From positions 1 to 58,175 of the forward strand of contig JAVBPD010000008.1 in assembly GCA_031549885.1 (NCBI GenBank): a stretch of 58,175 nucleotides of DNA, read 5' to 3'. The notes under the pieces are model-generated. The model did no database searches, was not told the origin of the DNA, and saw only the letters and a program-made list of their open reading frames with translations. This DNA is from WQUF01 sp031549885 (GTDB lineage Bacteria; Bacillota; Clostridia; Clostridiales; Clostridiaceae). Positions within the stretch are counted from its first letter, which is position 1, and each line of letters starts with the position of its first letter. This document shows positions 16,806-24,665 of this stretch, one piece after another. A program made the translations under genes and the position numbers.

Positions 16806-18323
16806 ATGAATAAAGACAATTTTTATGAAAGGTCCTTTTTATTAACATTATCAAATCTAACCACAGGGGTTTTAGGTTTTATATTTATAACCACATTGTC
16901 AAAGGAATTAGGTCCAGAAGGAATGGGGGTTTATGGACTTATAATGCCTATTATGGGTCTTGTATTATGCTTAATCTGTGGAGGTATAATTGTTGCTATA
17001 TCAAAACTTTCTGCTGAGTATGTGGGAAAAAAAGATTATTTTAATCTATATAAGACAATATCTACAACCATTAAGTTTAATTTTTTATGGTCCACATTAG
17101 TAGTTTTAGCTTTTTATTTTCTTTCTACATATATTGCTATATATGTTATTAAAGATATAAGAACCATTAATGCCCTTAAAATACTTTCTCCTGCTATGGT
17201 TTTTATGGCTCTTTCCAATACCTTTAAAGGATATTTTTATGGAGTTTCTAAGATATTTATTCCTGCTATTATAGATATTTTTGAAAAAGCTATAAGGATA
17301 ATAATGTTATTAACTTTAATAAACATATTTGGAAAAGATAGCGTTGAAAAAACAGTTACTCTAGCATACATTGCGCTATTAATTGGAGAATTTGTTTCTT
17401 TAATTTTATTGTTTTTATACTATAAATTAGATAAAAATAAGCTTGAGTTTTCTAATATAAAGCCTTTAACCACAAAGCAAATAATGTATAGTGTATTGAT
17501 TATATCGTTGCCTCTATGTTTAAACGGGTTTTTTGATACTATTTTATCTACTGTTGCTACTTTAATTATACCAAGAAGGCTAGTGTCTTCAGGAATGGAT
17601 TATAATACAGCTATGGCTACTATAGGAAAATTTACGGGAATGGCTTTAAATATAGTTTTTTTTCCTTTTGTCATTATTGGCTCAATAAATACTCTTTTAA
17701 TACCTGATATTTCAAAGAACATAAGCATGAAAGAAGACTATAAGGTTTCTTTAAGAGTGTCAGAAGTTTTGCGAATTTCTTATTTATTGGGGCTTTCCAT
17801 TTTAATAATAGGGAATATTGTTCCAAACGAGCTTGGGAAAGCTGTCTTTAATAGAGATGATTTGGGAAATTATATAAGCTTTATGTCCGTTGCAGCGCCA
17901 ATATTTTCTGTTTCTATGGTAACATATTCTATTTTAAACGGCATAGGAAAGCAAAAAATACTTTTAAGGAACTCTATATTAACTTCTATTATTGAAATTA
18001 TATTCTTATACATATTAGTTGGAAATAAATACTTAAACATATATGGATTTGGAATAACCATAACCATAGTATCAGCAGTAAGCATTTTCTTAAATCTTTA
18101 TGAAATAAATAAAGGTTTTAAAATTGAATTATCCTTATTTACTATTTTATTTGATGTATTAACATATATATTGGTGCTTTATTTTATAAAAATATTTTTA
18201 TCTTTTATACCTAATATTCATGAAATATATAAAATAATAATGGTAATATTATTTAGTTTTTTATATTCTTTTGTTTTGTTTAACGCAAAGAAATCATTAA
18301 AATTATTTAGTGAAAGCTTATAG
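16806..18323 (+). CDS. Polysaccharide/lipid-linked oligosaccharide flippase (SpoVB/MurJ-like MOP family)
   Basis: This integral membrane protein of about 505 residues has roughly 14 hydrophobic segments and begins MNKDNFYERSFLLTLSNLTT, the usual start of SpoVB-like flippases. I placed the start at ATG 16806; an in-frame TTG at 16746 extends it by 20 hydrophilic residues but has no ribosome binding site. SKELGPEGMGVYGLIMPIMG and FKGYFYGVSKIFIPAI are typical of the family. Members move lipid-linked cell-wall or polysaccharide precursors to the outer leaflet. The gene follows the beta-helix gene by 124 bp and ends at a strong terminator. Which polymer it serves is unknown. Confidence 0.8.
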   Translation: MNKDNFYERSFLLTLSNLTTGVLGFIFITTLSKELGPEGMGVYGLIMPIMGLVLCLICGGIIVAISKLSAEYVGKKDYFNLYKTISTTIKFNFLWSTLVVLAFYFLSTYIAIYVIKDIRTINALKILSPAMVFMALSNTFKGYFYGVSKIFIPAIIDIFEKAIRIIMLLTLINIFGKDSVEKTVTLAYIALLIGEFVSLILLFLYYKLDKNKLEFSNIKPLTTKQIMYSVLIISLPLCLNGFFDTILSTVATLIIPRRLVSSGMDYNTAMATIGKFTGMALNIVFFPFVIIGSINTLLIPDISKNISMKEDYKVSLRVSEVLRISYLLGLSILIIGNIVPNELGKAVFNRDDLGNYISFMSVAAPIFSVSMVTYSILNGIGKQKILLRNSILTSIIEIIFLYILVGNKYLNIYGFGITITIVSAVSIFLNLYEINKGFKIELSLFTILFDVLTYILVLYFIKIFLSFIPNIHEIYKIIMVILFSFLYSFVLFNAKKSLKLFSESL

Positions 18324-18330
18324 AAAATAA

Positions 18331-18372
18331 AAAAGAAGGCTGCCTTGATTTTATTTAAGACAGCCTTCTTTT
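18331..18372 (+). terminator. Rho-independent terminator
   Basis: Arms 18331-18346 and 18357-18372 pair over AAAAGAAGGCTG/CAGCCTTCTTTT with one mismatch, ending in T. It closes the flippase gene. Confidence 0.85.
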
Positions 18373-18428
18373 CATTATTTATACTTCTACATCTTTTAAT
18401 TAAATATTTTTAATTTTATATTGAATTT

Positions 18429-18464
18429 TACTGTTTATAGTGTTATTATAGTATATATACAGTA
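18429..18464. promoter_or_regulatory. Possible GntR operator/promoter region
   Basis: TACTGT (18429-18434) and ACAGTA (18459-18464) form an inverted repeat around a TATAGT...TATATA-rich core just upstream of the GntR start. YtrA-type regulators commonly bind such sites in their own promoter. Inference only. Confidence 0.35.
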
Positions 18465-18480
18465 TAAGCGAGGTGAGGAT

Positions 18481-18864
18481 TTGAATATATTAATTTCGAA
18501 TTCTAAAGGAGTACCAATTTATGATCAAGTAAGGGAGCAAATTAAAACAGCCATTTTAAATGGAGATATTAAAGAAGGAGAGATGCTCCCATCTATAAGG
18601 CAGCTTGCAAAGGATTTAAAGATAAGTGTCATTACTACAATGAGGGCATATACTGAACTTGAAAATGAGGGTTTAGTTGTCAATGTCCAAGGTAAAGGAT
18701 GCTATGTTCTTCCACAAAACGTTGAATTAATAAAAGAACAAAAGTTAAAGGAAATTGAAGAAAATTTCATATCCGCCATAGATGCTGCAAGGATCATTAA
18801 GCTTTCAAAAGATGATCTTATAAAAATATTAAAAATATTGTTGGAGGATGAATATTATGAATAA
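18481..18864 (+). CDS. GntR-family (YtrA subfamily) transcriptional regulator
   Basis: The start is TTG 18481, eight bases after AGGTGAGG. The 127-residue protein has the YtrA layout: a winged helix (VPIYDQVREQIKTAILNGDI, then LPSIRQLAKDLKISVITTMR and NEGLVVNVQGKGCYVLP) followed by a short helical dimerisation tail of about 50 residues rather than an effector domain. YtrA-type regulators control a downstream ABC transporter, and here the next gene overlaps by 8 bp. It is therefore likely to repress its own operon and respond to an antimicrobial or envelope signal, as for YtrA or PmtR. The inducer is not known. Confidence 0.9.
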   Translation: MNILISNSKGVPIYDQVREQIKTAILNGDIKEGEMLPSIRQLAKDLKISVITTMRAYTELENEGLVVNVQGKGCYVLPQNVELIKEQKLKEIEENFISAIDAARIIKLSKDDLIKILKILLEDEYYE

Positions 18865-19720
18865 TATCCTTGAATTACAAAATGTAAATAAGCGTTTTGA
18901 AAAATTTTCCTTAAAAGATATAAATTTTACGCTGCCAAGTGGCTTTATAATGGGCTTTATAGGACCTAATGGTGCGGGAAAAACCACTACAATTAAATTG
19001 ATTTTAGATATGATATCTTTAGATAGCGGGAACATAAATGTTTTTGGATTAAATCATAAAGAAAATGCTAAAAGAATAAAGGATGAATTGGGAATTGTAA
19101 TGGATCACTGCTTTTATGTAGAGGATTGGAAGGTTCTTGATGTGGAAAATGCATTAAAAAGTTTTTATTCCAAATGGGATCATAGTTGCTTTTTAAATAT
19201 GCTTAAAAAATTTGGCATAGATGAGAAGAAAAAGGTTAAAGAATTATCTCATGGAATGAAGGTAAAGCTTGAGGCAGCAGTTGCTTTATCGCATAATGCA
19301 AGATTTCTTATTTTAGATGAGCCTACAAGTGGACTTGACCCTGTTGCAAGAGAAGAATTTATGGACATACTTAGGGAATTTATCTGTGACGAAGATAAAA
19401 GCGTTTTGTTTTCAACTCATATTACAACAGATCTTGAAAAAATTGCTGATTTCATCACTTATATAAGGCAAGGGGAGATAATATATTCTGGTGAAAAAGA
19501 TTATCTTCTTGAAAAGTATCAATTAATAAAAGGAGCAGTTTCTTTAATTAATGAAGAAGATAAAAAGAACATAATTGGATATAGGGAATACAACACTGGA
19601 TTTGATGGATTAATTGAAAAAGAGAAGATTAAGACTTTTAATAAAAAAGGTTTTGTGTTTGATGCAGTTAGCTTAGATGAAATAATAATTAGAATGAATA
19701 AAGGGGGAGGGGTAAAATGA
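18857..19720 (+). CDS. ABC transporter ATP-binding protein (YtrB/PmtA-like)
   Basis: Walker A GPNGAGKTT (about residues 37-45), Walker B FLILDEPTSGLDP and a switch histidine in FSTHI mark an ABC ATPase. The signature is ELSHGMKVK rather than LSGGQ, as often seen in this exporter group. I chose ATG 18857 because GGAGG at 18843-18847 is correctly spaced for it; ATG 18848 directly abuts that site. The protein of about 287 residues overlaps the regulator upstream and the permease downstream, indicating a three-gene operon. It should energise export or sensing of a peptide or lipid by the next gene's membrane protein. Confidence 0.9.
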   Translation: MNNILELQNVNKRFEKFSLKDINFTLPSGFIMGFIGPNGAGKTTTIKLILDMISLDSGNINVFGLNHKENAKRIKDELGIVMDHCFYVEDWKVLDVENALKSFYSKWDHSCFLNMLKKFGIDEKKKVKELSHGMKVKLEAAVALSHNARFLILDEPTSGLDPVAREEFMDILREFICDEDKSVLFSTHITTDLEKIADFITYIRQGEIIYSGEKDYLLEKYQLIKGAVSLINEEDKKNIIGYREYNTGFDGLIEKEKIKTFNKKGFVFDAVSLDEIIIRMNKGGGVK

Positions 19721-20388
19721 ATAAGACTTTATCCTTTGTAAAATTAGACTTTTTTATAATTAAACCATATGTTAAATCTATAATTTATTTAATAATAATG
19801 GCTTTGATATTTGGGATATTTTTTAGAGAGCCAGGTTCTGCAATGAGTATATTAATGGTTTATTTATGTTTAATGATTTCTTACCCATTTTCAATTGGTG
19901 AAAAAAATCATGCTAATTCTTTATATGGAATCTTACCAGTTGATAGAAAGATAATTGTGTCTGCAAGGTATATATATGCTATATTTATAGGGTTAACTGG
20001 AGCTTTTATATCAATAATTTTTTCATTTATAATTAGCAAAATTTTCAATAAAGCTTTTATATTAGAAGAGATTTTTTTTACACTATCCATATTAATTTTA
20101 ATATATTGTTTTTTAGTAGCTTTTCAATTTCCGATTTATTTTAAATTAGGCTATGACAAGGCTAAAATGCTTGGAGTGTTGCCGCTGTTAATAATTTCCT
20201 TTGGCGTTTTATTTTTAACTACATTTTCAAAAAATATTGAAATGACAGCTTTTATAAACAATTTGAACTTGCTTATTCAAGGAAACTTTGCCTTACTTAG
20301 TATTATATTTTTAGTTATTGGAATAGCAATCTTAATATTATCTTGTTTCATATCCTTGAAAATATATAAAAATAAAGAGTTGATGTAA
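19717..20388 (+). CDS. ABC-2 type permease (ABC2_membrane_5 family)
   Basis: The 223-residue protein has six hydrophobic segments. The motif GEKNHANSLYGILPVDRKIIV followed by SARY lies between the second and third, which is typical of the family of permeases partnered with YtrB/PmtA-like ATPases. Its start overlaps the ATPase stop by 4 bp (ATGA). With the GntR regulator it forms an operon similar to those for bacitracin-type or phenol-soluble-modulin response and export. Substrate unknown. A strong shared terminator follows. Confidence 0.85.
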   Translation: MNKTLSFVKLDFFIIKPYVKSIIYLIIMALIFGIFFREPGSAMSILMVYLCLMISYPFSIGEKNHANSLYGILPVDRKIIVSARYIYAIFIGLTGAFISIIFSFIISKIFNKAFILEEIFFTLSILILIYCFLVAFQFPIYFKLGYDKAKMLGVLPLLIISFGVLFLTTFSKNIEMTAFINNLNLLIQGNFALLSIIFLVIGIAILILSCFISLKIYKNKELM

Positions 20389-20390
20389 AA

Positions 20391-20432
20391 ATAGCCACCT
20401 ATCGATTTTTACAGTGGATAGGTGGCTATCTT
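20391..20432. terminator. Strong bidirectional terminator
   Basis: A 13-bp perfect stem, ATAGCCACCTATC (20391-20403) with GATAGGTGGCTAT (20417-20429), flanked by A and T runs. It serves the permease gene on the plus strand and the cytidylate-kinase-like gene on the minus strand. Confidence 0.9.
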
Positions 20433-21034
20433 TAAATAGAAATACTGTTTGTTAAAATTTTAGTACACATTTCTAGACCTAATTTGCTGCTATCTAATAC
20501 CATATGGTAATTCTTAATATCGTTCCATTGTTTTCCAGTATTTGCATTAAAAAAATTAGATCTACGCCTATCAAACTTTCTTAAAACTGTATCTGCGTTT
20601 TGCTCATTAATCCCATATTCTTCTATAGCTCTTTTTCTTCTAGAATCCCAATCAGAATGAATAAATACATTTAAGATATCAGATCGATCTTTTAAAATAT
20701 GGCTTGCACAGTGACCAATAATTACAGTAGGGCCTTTTAAACAAAGGTCTCGAATAATTTTAGCTTCAGCAATATAGAGCTTGCCTTCTAATGAAAGGTC
20801 AAAACCCTCAGTTAATGATTTTGTAGACATCATACTTAGAGATAAAGATAAATTGCTGGTTGCTCTTTCTTCTATGTCTTCAAGCATTTCACGAGAAACA
20901 TTGTATTTGTCAGCAACCATTTGAAGTATTTCAGTTCCGTAATAAGGAATCCCCAGGCTTTCTGCCAGCATTTTTCCAATAATGCGGCCGCCACTAGCAA
21001 ATTCTCTTTCTATAGTGACGATATTGTACTTCAT
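20432..21034 (-). CDS. Cytidylate kinase-like family protein
   Basis: The start was set at ATG 21034 behind AAGGATG; a longer frame to 21058 lacks a site. The 200-residue protein begins NIVTIEREFASGGRIIGKML, the modified phosphate-binding loop of the pfam13189 cytidylate-kinase-like group, and contains LCLKGPTVIIGHCASHIL and FIHSDWDSRRKRAIEEYGI plus RKFDRRRSNFF, which carry the arginine-rich lid. True Cmk is usually elsewhere in the genome; these paralogues are found widely in clostridia with unproven substrates. It is transcribed alone. Confidence 0.8.
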   Translation of the reverse strand: MKYNIVTIEREFASGGRIIGKMLAESLGIPYYGTEILQMVADKYNVSREMLEDIEERATSNLSLSLSMMSTKSLTEGFDLSLEGKLYIAEAKIIRDLCLKGPTVIIGHCASHILKDRSDILNVFIHSDWDSRRKRAIEEYGINEQNADTVLRKFDRRRSNFFNANTGKQWNDIKNYHMVLDSSKLGLEMCTKILTNSISI

Positions 21035-21128
21035 ATTACATCCTTCTTTCTCTAGCAAATATGCTTTTATTTATACTATTAGAATATCATAAATCACTTG
21101 AAAAATATATAACTGCCATTGTACAACT

Positions 21129-21668
21129 TTACAAATTCACTATTTTAGCTTCATGGTTTATATATGGCAAAAAAACTTCAATTAAAAGCTTTGTGCTAAA
21201 TTTTATATGACTTGTATTTATACCTGGATTGCATGCAAACCATTCATCATCTATTATATCTTTATCTATTGCTAACTGGACTTTATTTTCTTTATCATTT
21301 ACAAGGCTCATAATAGAAGCAGATCCAGGAGTTACTCCAAGGAGTTTTCCCATATTTTCTGATGATGCAAAAGAAACCCTTGAACATCCATAGCTTTTGC
21401 AAAAAACGCTCGTATTAAATGGTTTATCAGCAGCCATGACCAATAAGTAGAAAACTGTCTTTTTTTGATTGCATAAGAAGACGGTTTTTCTAACCTGGGC
21501 ACCTAAAAAGTTGCTAATTTCTACACATTCATCCATAGAACATGCAGAATCATTATCAACTTGCTCAAATGGAATATTTAATTTATCTAGTAATGTATAT
21601 ACTGTATATTCTAAAGGGGTTCTATTATCTAAAGAAGGTTTTGTAGTTTTATTGCTTATTTTTAACAT
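21129..21668 (-). CDS. prdX: Prolyl-tRNA deacylase (YbaK/ProXp, PrdX-type)
   Basis: The 179-residue protein matches the YbaK/EbsC editing fold in its PrdX form: TPLEYTVYTLLDKLNIPFEQ at the start, RKTVFLCNQKKTVFYLLVMA with the conserved lysines, and GVTPGSASIMSL carrying the family GxxPG-like loop. Free-standing enzymes of this type hydrolyse mischarged alanyl-tRNA(Pro). In some amino-acid-fermenting clostridia prdX lies with proline reductase genes; none are next to it here. A GAGGTGATA-type ribosome binding site precedes ATG 21668. The symbol is given by similarity. Confidence 0.75.
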   Translation of the reverse strand: MLKISNKTTKPSLDNRTPLEYTVYTLLDKLNIPFEQVDNDSACSMDECVEISNFLGAQVRKTVFLCNQKKTVFYLLVMAADKPFNTSVFCKSYGCSRVSFASSENMGKLLGVTPGSASIMSLVNDKENKVQLAIDKDIIDDEWFACNPGINTSHIKFSTKLLIEVFLPYINHEAKIVNL

Positions 21669-21810
21669 ATTATCACCTCATCATAAATAATATTAATTGT
21701 AAATTATTTTCATATAAATTTCTATTGATTTTACATTTAAAGTGAATTTATTGAATATGTGTATTTTTTGTAAAAATTATTAACTTTATGTTAAATACTA
21801 ACAGTAATTA

Positions 21811-21840
21811 TTTACAAGATATTATAAATTTTAGTACAAT
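21811..21840 (+). promoter_or_regulatory. Putative sigma-A promoter of the peptidoglycan-binding gene
   Basis: TTTACA (21811-21816), an 18-bp spacer and TACAAT (21835-21840), followed by a GGGGAGAG ribosome binding site before ATG 21896. Confidence 0.5.
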
Positions 21841-21895
21841 AAATTCATAATATATAGACTATATTATTAGATAAAAAATAGGGGAGAGTATAATT

Positions 21896-22680
21896 ATGAA
21901 AAAAAACAAAATCTTAACAAGTTTCTTGTTAACTGCTACTTTAACTACTGGTTTCACTGGAGCTTTTTTAGCCACAAACTTTGATACTCAAACTACATAG
22001 TACAAGCATATACTTTATTGCAATATAAAACACCACTTGCATATAGCAAAGATGTAGTAAATCTTCAGCTAATATTAAATGGTTTAAACTATAATTGCGG
22101 TAAAGCAGATGGACTTTATGGAAAAACTGTAGAGACTTGTGTTAAAAAATTCCAAACTGATCATAAGTTACCAGCTGATGGTAAATGTGGAGATAAAACT
22201 TGGGCTGCATTATTTGTTGATGTTAAAGCTATACAAAATAAATTAAATTCATTAGGATTTAAATGTGGAACTGCTGACGGGTATTTTGGAGCTAATACAA
22301 CAAATGCACTTAAAAATTATCAAAAGAGCAAAGGTTTAAAAGAAACTGGAATATGCGATAATGAAACAAAGAATAAATTGTTCTCACAAAATGCAAATGC
22401 TAATGGCAACGATAATGCAAATGCTAATGGTAACAGCAATGCTAATGCTAATAACAACGCTAATGACAACGCAAATAATAACAATAATGCAAATACTAAT
22501 AATAACAATAATGCAAACACTAATAACAACAGCAATACAAATACAAATAATGTGAACAATGTTAACACAAATAATGTTGATGTAAAAAATACAAATAATG
22601 TTAATGTAGTAAATGTAAACAATACAACTAAAAATAATACAACAAGTAAATGTACAAGCCCATTAAATAATTGCAAATAA
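21896..22680 (+). pseudogene. Secreted peptidoglycan-binding protein interrupted by a -1 frameshift
   Basis: ATG 21896, with GGGGAGAG upstream, starts a clear signal peptide (MKKNKILTSFLLTATLTTGF) that ends at TAG 21998-22000 after 34 residues. One base back, the frame continues as VQAYTLLQYKTPLAY into two PG_binding_1 domains (YNCGKADGLYGKTVETCVKK, then FKCGTADGYFGANTTNALKN) and an 80-residue Asn/Thr/Ala tail encoded by AAY triplets, ending in TSPLNNCK. So signal and mature protein are in different frames by a single lost base near 21991-22000. I see no slippery heptamer, so it is a mutation or a sequence error. The domains carry unusual cysteines. Without repair the exported protein would not be made. 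Confidence 0.7.
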
Positions 22681-22698
22681 TTAAAATATTAACCTCAC

Positions 22699-22740
22699 CT
22701 TCCTGTTTTTGAAATATTTTAAAAACAGGAAGTTTTATTT
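22699..22740 (+). terminator. Rho-independent terminator
   Basis: CTTCCTGTTTTT (22699-22710) pairs perfectly with 22721-22732, followed by TTTTATTT. It closes the peptidoglycan-binding locus. Confidence 0.85.
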
Positions 22741-22760
22741 ATAAGAAACAAAATAAAAAA

Positions 22761-22786
22761 GGTCCTTACTAAATTAAGCAAGAACC
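22761..22786 (-). terminator. Terminator of the C39 peptidase gene
   Basis: GGTCCTTACT... pairs imperfectly with ...AAGCAAGAACC around an AATTT centre, followed on the minus strand by TTTTTTATTTTG. Confidence 0.6.
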
Positions 22787-22819
22787 ACACATTGCTATAG
22801 TTTTTAATAAACAATTTTC

Positions 22820-24661
22820 TTAATATGAAATTGCACGTTTACTTTGAGCACTCCACTTTTGATTAAAATCTGCTTTATTAAGGGATAAGTTTTTTATAGT
22901 CCCCCAAGGATCATTAAAATAATAATATGAAGAATCATAACCAACCATGGTCATAGCATGTACAGTGAAATTATACATATATGATACCCATACTACCACT
23001 AGTTTATTGTTCATTATTTGCTCTTCTAATTTATCTAAACTGCATCCTGTTAAGTTAATGCTATTACCAGCATATTTCTTTACTAAATTCATTAAAGCAG
23101 GAGGATAAATTGTCCAGCCAGAATTTGTAAAAGGACTACCTACAAATCCTAAATTAGGATCGCTTACTGCCTTAGGCATTTCATATGCTAAATTTACTTT
23201 TGTAACATTTGCCCCACAATATCTTAGCATCATAGTAATACAAGTTATTTCGCATCCAGTTGGTAATTCTGGCCTTTGAGGTATTATAGGCACATCTAAA
23301 ATCATCTTTGCAGGAGCTATGCCGCTTGGGAAATTGTACTTACTTTTAGATGCTTTAATTAAGTTGAAAATTTGAGCAAATGTGCCATTTTGTTCTAATT
23401 GAATGACCTTTTCTCCTTCAGAAAACCCGGTATCCTTTATGCTTATAACTTTATTAGAGTGCTTAACTCTTAAAACAAAATTTTCTCCATAAGGTTCAAC
23501 ATAAAATATCTGATTATCTGCATTATTTATTAAACTCATCTGGCTTAAAATGGCTCCATCATTTAAAGAGCTATCTTTAACTTCAATGGCTTTATTTGAG
23601 TGTGCAGCTATTATATTATAAGAATCAAAATTTAAATATTTAAAATAAAAAATTTGATTGTTTCCACCATTATCAGCATATTGAAGAACTTGAGCTTTAT
23701 CATCCATAGAAAAACCGTATACATCAAGAAGCTTACGGGTAGCAGTATTTTGGATCTTATAATATCCTTCAGGAATAAGAGGACAATTAGGGTGATTATT
23801 TATATTCTTTTTTGCAAATTGCAATGTAAAAAGCTGCGAATTAGATCCATTTTCAGCTAATTGTATGACATTTCCACCATCTGATAAAGAGGAATTTTCA
23901 ATTGTTAGCACTTTAGAAGATAATTTTGATCTTATCATGTAAACTTCTAATGTGTATTGCTCAAAATAAAATCTTTGATTGTCCCCACCATTCCATAGGT
24001 TTTCTTTTATAACGGCATAATCATCCTTTGATGATGAATAAACCTCAGCATACATACCAGAATGAAGCGCCATCATTCTAAAAGTGCCATCTTCAAGGCT
24101 TTCTACATAGAATATTTGATTATTTCCATTGTTTAAAGAATTTTGCTTTATGTGGGATATGCCATAATTATATCCGTATACATCTAATACTTTATTTGAA
24201 TTTACGTTGGTAATATAATAATTGCCACTTGCAATCACTATAGGATTAAAGGTTTTTTTGAAAGTTTCTTTAATTTCCCAAATTTGAAAATCTATTTCTT
24301 TAAAGTTATCTTGAAATATTTTATCTGAATCATCTGTAGTTAGAAACAAATTAGAACTATTGACTTTGATTCTATAACAATTTAAACCACAATCAATAAA
24401 AGTAAATTTTTGATTACTTTGGTTTTTATACTCGCTTTGAGTAAGTACATCATCTTTTGATAAAAAGCCTAAGTATTTATTGCTATGGCAAGCCATCATG
24501 GTAAAAACATCATTTCCCATATTTTTTATATAAAATACTTGATTATTTCCTTCATTTAAACTGTGACAAATTGCATAAGAGCCAGATTTAAAACATGCTC
24601 CATAAACATCTATAGCCTTTTTAGATTTTTTATTTGTTATTATATAATAATTCTCATTCAT
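22820..24661 (-). CDS. Three-ricin-domain lectin with C-terminal C39-like cysteine peptidase
   Basis: The 613-residue protein holds three beta-trefoil ricin-type lectin domains (about residues 1-140, 145-290 and 300-445), each with repeats such as KVLDVYGYNYG, GNNQIFYV and MMALHSGMYAEV. A Peptidase_C39_2 domain follows (about 460-613): the cysteine lies in LPTGCEITCITMMLRY, the histidine in VHAMTMVGYD, and the aspartate in FNDPWG. Such proteins bind glycans and cleave peptides or cell-wall bonds. There is no signal peptide at MNENYYIITNKKSKKAIDVY, which is unusual, and the ribosome binding site is weak. It lies 4 bp after the glutamate-synthase-like gene, perhaps in one transcript. Export route is unknown. 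Confidence 0.85.
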   Translation of the reverse strand: MNENYYIITNKKSKKAIDVYGACFKSGSYAICHSLNEGNNQVFYIKNMGNDVFTMMACHSNKYLGFLSKDDVLTQSEYKNQSNQKFTFIDCGLNCYRIKVNSSNLFLTTDDSDKIFQDNFKEIDFQIWEIKETFKKTFNPIVIASGNYYITNVNSNKVLDVYGYNYGISHIKQNSLNNGNNQIFYVESLEDGTFRMMALHSGMYAEVYSSSKDDYAVIKENLWNGGDNQRFYFEQYTLEVYMIRSKLSSKVLTIENSSLSDGGNVIQLAENGSNSQLFTLQFAKKNINNHPNCPLIPEGYYKIQNTATRKLLDVYGFSMDDKAQVLQYADNGGNNQIFYFKYLNFDSYNIIAAHSNKAIEVKDSSLNDGAILSQMSLINNADNQIFYVEPYGENFVLRVKHSNKVISIKDTGFSEGEKVIQLEQNGTFAQIFNLIKASKSKYNFPSGIAPAKMILDVPIIPQRPELPTGCEITCITMMLRYCGANVTKVNLAYEMPKAVSDPNLGFVGSPFTNSGWTIYPPALMNLVKKYAGNSINLTGCSLDKLEEQIMNNKLVVVWVSYMYNFTVHAMTMVGYDSSYYYFNDPWGTIKNLSLNKADFNQKWSAQSKRAISY

Positions 24662-24665
24662 AAAT

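Noticed and set aside
21896..22020. Programmed -1 frameshift in the peptidoglycan-binding gene
   Set aside because: There is no slippery heptamer or downstream hairpin at the junction, so mutation or sequence error is more likely.
22380..22620. CRISPR-like repeat
   Set aside because: The repetition is short AAY/GCN triplets within a coding frame, without spaced identical repeats.
22320..22676. Minus-strand open frame of Leu/Phe/Val-rich repeats
   Set aside because: It is the complement of the AAY repeat tail of the peptidoglycan-binding gene.
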